NCBI GenBank assembly: GCA_945885645.1
Contig: CAMCYV010000055.1
Coordinates: 1 to 8,343 of the forward strand
Length of the DNA: 8,343 nucleotides
From: Bifidobacterium breve
GTDB taxonomy: Bacteria > Actinomycetota > Actinomycetes > S36-B12
Direction of reading: 5' to 3'
The position numbers and the translations under genes are program-made. A model generated the notes under the pieces. That model was not told the origin of the DNA. It saw only the letters and a list, made by a program, of their open reading frames with translations, and ran no database searches. Shown piece after piece: positions 1 to 5,900 of the stretch (its first letter is position 1; every line of letters begins with the position of its first letter).

Positions 1-233
1 TCCTTAAAAGCTCGGGCCTCAATGTGATGGGTCCCTGGAGCGCCATTTGCGGTGGGTGGTCCCTCGTAAAACGTCCAAGTGGGGCGTCCTTCGCTCTGGG
101 CCATAGAGGCCGCGAAAGTGCCCTCGGCCTGCCACAAAGCGAGTACTTCATGTTCCAGATCGCGAAGGTTCACCGTGGGAGGGACCACTTTGTACATAAT
201 GGTGTGCTCTTCTCTGAAAGAGACGAATTTCAT
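1..233 (-). CDS. ileS: Isoleucyl-tRNA synthetase, N-terminal part (truncated by window edge)
   Basis: Class I aminoacyl-tRNA synthetase that charges tRNA-Ile with isoleucine in the cytoplasm. Only about the first 77 codons are present; the rest lies off the left edge. Reading the minus strand from the ATG at 233 gives a protein with VPPTVNLRDLEHEVLALW (residues 17-34), FYEGPPTANG (55-64) and GTHHIEARAFKD (67-78). The last two are the nucleotide-binding HIGH-region signature in the GTHH form typical of actinobacterial IleS. The start is uncertain. The ATG at 233 directly follows an in-frame stop region (TGA at 245-243) and has no clear Shine-Dalgarno. The ATG at 197 (residue 13, MYKVVPP...) has a purine-rich GAAGAG 9 nt upstream and would leave the N-terminus as short as I recall for related IleS proteins. 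It is divergent from the dksA-like gene. I saw no T-box leader, although some actinobacterial ileS genes have one. Confidence 0.94.
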   Translation of the reverse strand, partial: MKFVSFREEHTIMYKVVPPTVNLRDLEHEVLALWQAEGTFAASMAQSEGRPTWTFYEGPPTANGAPGTHHIEARAFK

Positions 234-251
234 AAATGTTCGTCAAGGTGC

Positions 252-280
252 TTGTCTAAGTCTGGGGCAGTGGGTAACTT
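252..280 (+). promoter_or_regulatory. Probable sigma-70-type promoter of the dksA-like gene
   Basis: TTGTCT at 252-257 (-35) is separated by exactly 17 bp from TAACTT at 275-280 (-10, TAnnnT class). Initiation near 287 would give a leader of about 98 nt before the start at 385. Both hexamers and the spacing are good for a housekeeping actinobacterial sigma factor. It lies in the 151 bp divergent gap, the only plausible place for a promoter of this gene. Confidence 0.5.
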
Positions 281-282
281 TA
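277..282 (-). promoter_or_regulatory. Possible -10 element of ileS promoter
   Basis: On the minus strand 282-277 reads TAAAGT, which fits TAnnnT. Transcription would begin near 270, giving a leader of about 37 nt to the ATG at 233 or 73 nt to the ATG at 197. No good -35 is visible; the expected place, about 300-306, reads TGCGTA/GTGCGT and overlaps the palindrome at 301-312. It overlaps the -10 proposed for the dksA-like gene on the other strand. The support is a single weak hexamer. Confidence 0.28.
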
Positions 283-300
283 GCGCTCGGGGAATACCAT

Positions 301-341
301 ACGCACGTGCGTCGCCCGGCGCACTTTCACATATGCACGTG
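301..341. promoter_or_regulatory. Paired CACGTG sites, one inside a perfect 12 bp palindrome
   Basis: ACGCACGTGCGT at 301-312 is a perfect 12 bp palindrome. A second copy of the core, within ATGCACGTGAG, has CACGTG at 336-341. The two hexamers are 32 bp apart, close to three helical turns, so both would face the same side of the DNA. They lie between the divergent ileS and dksA-like genes, downstream of the proposed dksA start site and over the expected ileS -35 region. This could be a binding site for a dimeric regulator. The regulator is unknown and the function is inference. Confidence 0.35.
307..324 (+). other. Possible RNA hairpin in the dksA leader
   Basis: GTGCGTC (307-313) can pair with GGCGCAC (318-324), giving seven pairs with one G-U, around a GCCC tetraloop. 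TTT follows at 325-327. It would lie about 20-38 nt into the proposed leader of the dksA-like mRNA. The U-run is too short for a convincing terminator, so a leader structure or weak attenuator is all that can be suggested. It competes with the palindrome at 301-312, which shares its left arm. Confidence 0.25.
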
Positions 342-369
342 AGGGCAATCACGGAAGTCCATTGATTTA

Positions 370-376
370 AAGGGGG
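370..376 (+). promoter_or_regulatory. Shine-Dalgarno that favours the TTG start at 385
   Basis: AAGGGGG at 370-376 is a purine-rich ribosome binding site. The TTG at 385 is 8 nt downstream, which is optimal. The alternative GTG at 391 would be 14 nt away. No ATG is available in frame. Confidence 0.6.
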
Positions 377-384
377 CGGCGATT

Positions 385-1257
385 TTGGGCGTGAAAAAGG
401 TACAGTCAAAAAAGGTCGCTGCAAAAAAGGCTCCCGCTAAAAAAGCTGCTGCGAAAAAGGTTGTGGCCAAGAAGGCTCCGATTAAAAAGGCACCCGCGAA
501 AAAGGTTGTGGCCAAGAAGGCTTCGATTAAGAAAGTACCTGCTAAAAAGGTGACCGCTAAAAAGGTCGTGGCCAAAAAGGTTGCGACGGTCAAGCCCATA
601 AAGAAGGTCATCCCTATTTCACCCGCAAAGAAAACTTCACCCGCAAAGAAAATAGCGTCGATCAATCCTGAACAAAAGGTATCCGCCAAGAAAGCGACCG
701 CAAAAAAGGAGACCACGTCCGAAGTGGAAGTGGTAGTTGTAGAGCCGGAACCGGTGGTGAAAACTGTTTTTGAGAAGTTGGTTCCGGTGACTACTCCACC
801 CGCGAAGGGTAAGAAAGCTGCAGGGATAGTCAAGGTGATTTCACCTCGACCCGCAATAAAAACTCCAAAGATCGTTGTGCGCGAGGACGAAAGCCCATGG
901 ACCAAAGTTGAGTTAAACAGGGTTCGCAAGGCCCTCGATGAAGACGAAGCTCGCTTATTGGAAGAGATCGCCATGACCGAGCAAGGACTCGCGGACCTCA
1001 TCCGCGATTCCGGTGACGGGGCAGGCGATGACCAAGCGGATGCGGGAAGTAAAACCTTCGAGCGTGAGCACGAAATGTCACTTGCAAATAACGCTCGGGA
1101 CATGCTCGATCAGGTTCGACAGGCGCTGGCTCGCATTGATGATCGCACTTACGGTGTGTGTACCACTTGCGGTAAGGGAATTGGCAAGTTGCGTCTGCAG
1201 GCTTTCCCTCGGGCGACGTTGTGTATGTCGTGCAAGGTTGCTGAAGAACGCATTTAA
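385..1257 (+). CDS. DksA/TraR-family zinc-finger protein with lysine-rich N-terminal tail
   Basis: Protein of 290 residues starting at TTG 385 (good Shine-Dalgarno). Residues 4 to about 115 are low complexity: repeats of KK with A, V, P and I (AKKV, APAKK, SPAKK), very basic and like the tails of actinobacterial HU proteins and histone H1. An acidic and hydrophobic linker follows (about 116-169). The conserved part is a helical coiled-coil region (170-255) with acidic tip DDQADAG (215-221), followed by a C4 zinc finger: C259-x2-C262-x17-C280-x2-C283. In DksA relatives the coiled coil enters the RNA polymerase secondary channel and alters initiation. That role is likely here but not shown, because the exact DxxDxA tip motif of E. 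coli DksA is not reproduced. The tail probably binds DNA or RNA non-specifically (inference). Canonical DksA is about 150 residues, so the tail accounts for the extra length. It is divergent from ileS and sits 57 nt upstream of lspA. Confidence 0.92.
   Translation: MGVKKVQSKKVAAKKAPAKKAAAKKVVAKKAPIKKAPAKKVVAKKASIKKVPAKKVTAKKVVAKKVATVKPIKKVIPISPAKKTSPAKKIASINPEQKVSAKKATAKKETTSEVEVVVVEPEPVVKTVFEKLVPVTTPPAKGKKAAGIVKVISPRPAIKTPKIVVREDESPWTKVELNRVRKALDEDEARLLEEIAMTEQGLADLIRDSGDGAGDDQADAGSKTFEREHEMSLANNARDMLDQVRQALARIDDRTYGVCTTCGKGIGKLRLQAFPRATLCMSCKVAEERI
451..530 (+). repeat. In-frame 45 bp-period repeat in the lysine-rich tail
   Basis: A 35 bp segment at 451-485 recurs at 496-530 with a single mismatch (C478 against T523, changing Pro to Ser). 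The period is 45 bp, or 15 codons, encoding AKKVVAKKA-P/S-IKK. A more diverged related segment begins at 556. Near-identity at the DNA level, including third codon positions, suggests recent duplication by slippage and not only selection for a lysine-rich peptide. Confidence 0.8.
618..652 (+). repeat. In-frame 18 bp-period repeat (SPAKK)
   Basis: TTCACCCGCAAAGAAAA occurs at 618-634 and again, identical, at 636-652. The period is 18 bp, or 6 codons, and encodes two SPAKK motifs. SPKK-type motifs are known from histone H1-like tails that contact AT-rich minor groove; that parallel is inference only. Confidence 0.75.
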
Positions 1258-1282
1258 TCAAGCCGGTTATAGAGCACGAGCA

Positions 1283-1298
1283 AGTACTGGCCAGTACT
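1283..1298. promoter_or_regulatory. Perfect 16 bp palindrome upstream of lspA (possible operator)
   Basis: AGTACTGGCCAGTACT is an uninterrupted perfect palindrome in the 57 nt gap between the dksA-like gene and lspA. If lspA is transcribed from its start codon, the palindrome covers about -32 to -17, the -35 and spacer region, where a bound dimer would block RNA polymerase. As RNA it could form a six-pair stem with a GGCC loop, but no U-run follows, so an intrinsic terminator is unlikely. Confidence 0.45.
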
Positions 1299-1302
1299 CG
1301 CG

Positions 1303-1308
1303 TAGACT
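1303..1308 (+). promoter_or_regulatory. Probable -10 element of a leaderless lspA promoter
   Basis: TAGACT fits TAnnnT and ends 6 nt before the ATG at 1315, so transcription would start at or next to the start codon. No Shine-Dalgarno precedes lspA, which agrees with a leaderless message. There is no recognisable -35. lspA may also be co-transcribed with the dksA-like gene. Confidence 0.5.
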
Positions 1309-1314
1309 GCTCTT

Positions 1315-1884
1315 ATGTCCGAGCCCAATGTTGTTGCGAATGGTGTCCAACTGCGCAGCAATCGGCGTGACCTGACCGTTTTTGGTGTCACCGCATTCCT
1401 CGTCATCGGCATTGACCAATTGACCAAGTTCTTGGCTCAAGAGTATTTACTCCCACGCAGGACCTCGGGTGAAGGACCCATTGAGTTCTTGGGTGGCTTT
1501 GTGAAATTCACCTATGCTGAAAACACAGGCGCCGCTTTCTCGATTGGCTCAGGGATCACTTGGCTCTTCACGTTGGTCGCGTTCGTCGTAGTCCTTGTCA
1601 TCTTTCGATACGCTCGCAGACTCGCGAGTCTGCCTTGGGCGTTGGCTCTTGGCGGGCTGCTCGGTGGCTCATTAGGTAACTTGATTGACCGAATGTTTCG
1701 GGCGCCAGGACCATTCCAGGGTTTCGTGGTTGACTTTATCCAGTTGCCGTACTGGGCAATATTCAACATTGCTGACATGTCAATTGTGATTTCTGGAATC
1801 GGAATTGCGATTCTGTTGATTCGTGGGATACCCATTGATGGAAAGCCAGTGCTCCTAAGTGCACCCAACAGGGTGGACTCGTGA
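1315..1884 (+). CDS. lspA: Lipoprotein signal peptidase (signal peptidase II)
   Basis: Integral membrane aspartyl protease that cleaves the signal peptide of diacylglyceryl-modified prolipoproteins just before the lipidated cysteine. The 189-residue protein has the usual four membrane segments (about 20-40, 82-98, 107-125 and 148-169). The conserved blocks are in order: DQLTK (34-38), YAENTGAAFS (67-76), GGSLGNLIDR (117-126), VVDF (138-141) and FNIADMSI (150-157). D140 and D154 are the catalytic aspartate pair. The cytoplasmic N-terminus before the first helix (about 20 residues) is slightly long. The only start in frame is ATG 1315. It has no Shine-Dalgarno but has TAGACT 6 nt upstream, so leaderless translation is likely. 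It overlaps rluD by 4 bp (GTGA), implying translational coupling. Confidence 0.97.
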   Translation: MSEPNVVANGVQLRSNRRDLTVFGVTAFLVIGIDQLTKFLAQEYLLPRRTSGEGPIEFLGGFVKFTYAENTGAAFSIGSGITWLFTLVAFVVVLVIFRYARRLASLPWALALGGLLGGSLGNLIDRMFRAPGPFQGFVVDFIQLPYWAIFNIADMSIVISGIGIAILLIRGIPIDGKPVLLSAPNRVDS

Positions 1885-2807
1885 TCCGTGAGTTCACAAT
1901 TCCCGAGGGACTGGCAGGGGAGCGAATTGACATCGCGCTTACCAGACTTCTTGGTCTCAGCCGTTCCGCTTCTGTCGCGCTTATTGAGGCAGGAGCAATC
2001 CGGCTATCGGATCGACCGTTAGCGAAAAGCGATCGTGTCGTTGAAGGCCAACGCATTGATGTCGATTTGGATGCGGCACCCACAAAAGAGACAATAGAAA
2101 TCATTGCTGAACCGGTGCCAGGAATGACGATTGTCTATGACGACTCAGACCTAGTAGTTGTTGACAAGCCCGCCGGAGTCGCGGCGCATCCCAGTCGTGG
2201 TTGGCCAGGACCAACTGTTATTGGAGGATTGGCCGCCGCCGGGTACACCATTAGTACCTCAGGAGCCCCTGAGCGCGAAGGAATCGTGCATCGACTGGAT
2301 GCCGGAACGTCGGGCCTTATGGCCGTGGCGAAAAATGAAGTTTCCTACTCCCGAATGAAGAACCTGTTTCGAAACAGGGAAGTACACAAGGTCTATCACG
2401 CTGTTGTTCAAGGCCTACTCGATCCACTCGTGGGAACCGTTGATGCAGCCATTGGGCGCCATCCGGGGCATGAGTACAAGTACGCGGTCACAAAGGACGG
2501 TAAGCCGAGCATTACCCACTTTGAGACCCTGGAAGCTTTCCGTCATGCCTCATTGGTGCAAGTACTCCTTGAAACGGGCAGGACTCATCAAATTCGGGTC
2601 CACATGTCCGCGATGCGTCACCCAATCGCCGGTGACACCATGTACGGTGGAGATCCGGTTTTGGCGGCTCGATTAGGTCTGGATCGTCAGTGGTTACACG
2701 CGGTAGAACTCAGCTTTGACCACCCGCGAACCGGGGAACGAGTTGAATTGAAAAGTGAATACAGCGAAGATCTCACCCGCGCACTTGGAATTTTGCGCGA
2801 CGCTTGA
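1881..2807 (+). CDS. rluD: RluA/RluD-family 23S rRNA pseudouridine synthase
   Basis: Converts selected uridines of large-subunit rRNA to pseudouridine; in E. coli RluD acts on the helix 69 positions 1911, 1915 and 1917. The 308-residue protein has an N-terminal S4-like RNA-binding domain (about 12-64; ERIDIALTRLLGLSRS). A catalytic domain follows, with DSDLVVVDKPAGVAAHPS (88-105), HRLDAGTSGL (137-146; D140 is the catalytic aspartate) and TGRTHQIRVH (232-241). The length is normal for the family. The start is GTG 1881, overlapping the lspA stop by 4 bp. GGGTGG at 1871-1876 serves as a close Shine-Dalgarno, and coupling to lspA is likely. Whether the specificity is RluD, RluC or RluA cannot be settled from sequence alone; the S4 domain excludes RluA-type enzymes, which lack it, and the lspA neighbourhood favours RluD. 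Confidence 0.94.
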   Translation: MIREFTIPEGLAGERIDIALTRLLGLSRSASVALIEAGAIRLSDRPLAKSDRVVEGQRIDVDLDAAPTKETIEIIAEPVPGMTIVYDDSDLVVVDKPAGVAAHPSRGWPGPTVIGGLAAAGYTISTSGAPEREGIVHRLDAGTSGLMAVAKNEVSYSRMKNLFRNREVHKVYHAVVQGLLDPLVGTVDAAIGRHPGHEYKYAVTKDGKPSITHFETLEAFRHASLVQVLLETGRTHQIRVHMSAMRHPIAGDTMYGGDPVLAARLGLDRQWLHAVELSFDHPRTGERVELKSEYSEDLTRALGILRDA

Positions 2808-2817
2808 TTACTGATTT

Positions 2818-2838
2818 TGGCACCTTCCCCTTGTGCCA
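2818..2838 (+). terminator. Weak hairpin after rluD
   Basis: TGGCAC (2818-2823) can pair with GTGCCA (2833-2838) around a 9 nt pyrimidine-rich loop, 10 nt after the rluD stop codon. No U-run follows, so termination may be weak or may need a factor. A consensus -35 further down suggests dnaE has its own promoter, which agrees with some termination here. Confidence 0.3.
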
Positions 2839-2886
2839 GTTGATATGTTGAGTGACTCCAGTGAAGTGATTGACGCAAAGAGTTGT

Positions 2887-2915
2887 TTGACAAACGTGTT
2901 GTGAATTGATAAACG
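2887..2915 (+). promoter_or_regulatory. Probable dnaE promoter
   Basis: TTGACA at 2887-2892 is a perfect -35 hexamer. Seventeen base pairs on is TAAACG (2910-2915), a poor -10 that keeps only the leading TA. Initiation would be near 2922, about 20 nt before the GTG of dnaE. The -35 lies in a small dyad, GTTTG-A-CAAAC (2885-2895). The neighbouring 19 bp duplication offers a second equally weak TAAGGG at 2929-2934, paired with TTGATA at 2906-2911. Which combination is used is unclear. Confidence 0.4.
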
Positions 2916-2929
2916 TGTTGTGAATTGAT
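2892..2929 (+). repeat. Perfect 19 bp tandem duplication upstream of dnaE
   Basis: AAACGTGTTGTGAATTGAT occurs at 2892-2910 and immediately again, identical, at 2911-2929. The first copy begins on the last base of the TTGACA hexamer and the second ends just before the ribosome binding site AAGGG (2930-2934). The non-coding position and exact identity point to a recent duplication, or to a conserved pair of sites one short of two helical turns apart. Confidence 0.9.
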
Positions 2930-2941
2930 AAGGGTGATTGC

Positions 2942-5900
2942 GTGAGTGAGTCCGTGGGCAGGGGCGATTTCGTTCACCTTCATGTGCACACCGAGTATTC
3001 GATGCTGGATGGTGCCTCGAAACTTGATGACCTTTTTTTAGCGGCAAAAGAGCAAGGCATGCCGGCAATCGCTATGACGGACCACGGCAATCTTTATGGC
3101 GCCTACGATTTCTGGAAGATGGGTAAAGCGTACGGGGTAAAGCCGATCATCGGACTTGAAGGCTATTACGCACCTCAGGGCCGATTTGAGCGCACTCCAT
3201 TTGATTTTGGTGGCGGCTTCGATGAAGGGGCCCCAGAAGATCCCGGGGCGGGTCGAGGCAAACACAGTTACACGCACATGACCCTCTGGGCCGAAAACAC
3301 CGTTGGCATGCACAATCTTTTTCGACTCTCATCCCTTGCCAGCATTGAAGGGTATTACCACAAGCCACGATTTGACCGTGAGCTTTTAGACCGTTACGGC
3401 AAGGGTCTCATTGGTACAACAGGGTGTGCGAGTGGTGAAGTAAATCGCTGGCTCCAGGCGGGTCAGTACAAAAAAGCTTTAGCAACTGCAGCTGATTACC
3501 GGGACATTTTTGGTGCGGGAAATTTCTTTGCCGAGATCATGGACCACGGTCTTGCTATTGAACGAAATTTTATGCCTGATTTGATCAAGATTTCTAAGGC
3601 CCTCGATTTGCCACTAATTGCAACCAATGACATGCACTACGTTCATGAAAGTGACGCTGACACACATGATGTTTTATTGTGCATTGGAACTCGAACCACA
3701 CTTGATGACCCGAAAAGATTCAAATTCGATGCCCGTGATTTTTACTTGAAGTCTGCAGCCCAAATGCGAGATTTATGGAGTGACTTCCCGGAGGCTTGTG
3801 ACAACACTTTGCTGATTGCGGAGCGGTGCGACGTTGAGTTCAGCGAAGGTGCAAATCTCATGCCCCGCGCTGACATTCCGCCCGGTGAGAGTGAAGATTC
3901 CTGGCTGGTCAAGGAAGTGGAGATTGGTTTGGCACGTAGGTACCCGGCCGGTGTCCCTGACAAAGTGCGAACGCAGGCTGAGTACGAATTGAGAGTCATC
4001 TCTCAAATGGGTTTCCCCGGCTATTTCCTGGTCGTTGCTGATCTCGTGCAACATGCTAAAAATAATGGAATTCGAGTCGGACCTGGTCGCGGTTCTGCTG
4101 CCGGTGCCATGATTGCGTACGCATTGGGAATTACTGACCTTGATCCCATAGTGCACGGATTACTGTTCGAGAGATTCTTGAATCCTGAGCGAATCTCGAT
4201 GCCCGATATCGACATTGACTTTGATGAGCGGCGGCGATCGGACATGATTCGTTACGCCACGGAGAAATATGGGGAAGAGCGCGTCGCGCAGATCGTCACC
4301 TACGGTTCAATCAAGGCAAAAGCTGCAGTCAAAGATAGTGCGCGTGTCTTGGGCTTGCCCTACTCTGTCGGTGACCGAATCACGAAATCTATGCCACCTT
4401 CCGTGATGGGCAAGGACATCACTCTTAAAGGCGCATTCGACCCCAGTGATTCTCGGTATTCTGAAGCTGCAGAGTTTCGGGCACTTTATGCAAGTGACCC
4501 GGAGGTACAGACCGTCATTGACACGGCTAAGGGGCTTGAAGGACTGAAGCGCCAACCGGGTGTACACGCCGCAGGAGTGATTCTGTGCAGTGAGCCACTC
4601 ATGGACGTGATCCCGGTGTGGAAACGTGAACAAGATGGCGCAATCATCACTCAGTTCGACATGGGTGCGTGTGAGTCCCTTGGTTTGCTAAAAATGGACT
4701 TCTTGGGATTGCGTAACCTCAGCGTTCTTGATGACTGCTTAGAAAATATCAAACGCAATACGGGTGATGAAGTTGTCTTGGAAACCTTGGCACTCGACAA
4801 CAAGATGGCTTACGAACTTCTCTCACGGGGTGACACGTTAGGGGTTTTCCAACTCGATGGTGGCCCAATGCGTTCGTTGTTGCGTTCTATGGCTCCGGAC
4901 AATTTCGAAGATATTTCAGCGGTGCTTGCGCTCTACAGGCCTGGACCCATGGGTGCAAATGCACACAATGACTATGCAGATAGAAAAAATGGACGCAAGC
5001 CGGTCGTCCCGATTCACCCTGAACTTGAAGAGCCACTCAGTGAGATTCTCGGCGATACCTACGGACTGATCGTCTATCAAGAGCAGGTCATGGCGATTGC
5101 CCAACAGTTGGCTGGGTATTCACTAGGCAAAGCGGATCTCCTTCGCCGAGCAATGAGCAAAAAGAAAAAGGAAATCCTTGAACAAGAGTTCATCCCATTT
5201 AGTGAGGGCATGAGTGAACGTGGATTCTCTGATCCTGCGATAAACAAGTTATGGGAAGTCCTCGTTCCCTTCTCGGATTACGCATTCAATAAGGCTCATA
5301 CGGCCGGATACGGACTCGTTTCTTATTGGACCGCGTATTTAAAGGCCAATTATCCGGCCGAGTACATGGCAGCGCTGCTCACTTCAATGGCCGATGACAA
5401 GGAACGTTCTGCAATTTATCTCAACGAATGTCGTCGCATGGGAATCAAAGTTTTGCCACCTGATGTAAATGATTCCGATGCAAACTACACCCCTCGTGGA
5501 ACTGATATTCGTTTTGGATTAACGGCCATTCGCAATGTGGGCAATAATGTTGTGGATTCCATAATCGCCACTCGAAACAAAGTTGGTCGCTTTTCAGATT
5601 TTCACGACTTCATCGCCAAAGTAGACATTGCTGCCTGTAATAGGCGGGTTGTCGAGTCATTAGTCAAAGCAGGTGCTTTCGACAGTCTGGGCCACACACG
5701 CAAGGGGTTAATTGCAGTGCACGAGCAGATAATTGATGCTGCCGTTGACATCAAGCGGTCCGAGGCGGTTGGGCAGTTTGATTTATTCGGTGGGCTTGAA
5801 GAAGATGCTGATGTCTCACTGATCGAACGGCCCGTCATCGGAATCACCGAGTGGGAAAAGTCACTGCTTCTCGCACACGAACGCGACATGCTGGGTTTGT

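Noticed and set aside
24..365. Plus-strand open frames of 113 and 87 codons at the left edge
   Set aside because: They lie opposite the ileS N-terminus, whose minus-strand translation carries the GPPTANG and GTHH signature. Their own translations resemble nothing.
197..384. Possible T-box riboswitch for ileS
   Set aside because: Some actinobacterial ileS genes have translational T-boxes, but no TGGnACC-type antiterminator sequence or long leader is present on the minus strand here.
408..708. Three in-frame A AAA AAG heptamers (408-414, 423-429, 702-708), the classic -1 frameshift slippery sequence
   Set aside because: They follow from Ala-Lys-Lys and Ser-Lys-Lys codon use. No strong stem-loop follows. 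The second would reach a stop within four codons after a -1 shift, so there is no sign of a programmed product.
327..1103. 258-codon minus-strand open frame
   Set aside because: It is the shadow of the lysine-rich dksA-like gene. Its Phe/Ala/Thr-rich translation mirrors the AAA/AAG codons and has no domain signature.
1258..1314. Intrinsic terminator at the 16 bp palindrome
   Set aside because: As RNA it leaves only a six-pair stem with a GGCC loop, followed by CGCG and not a U-run.
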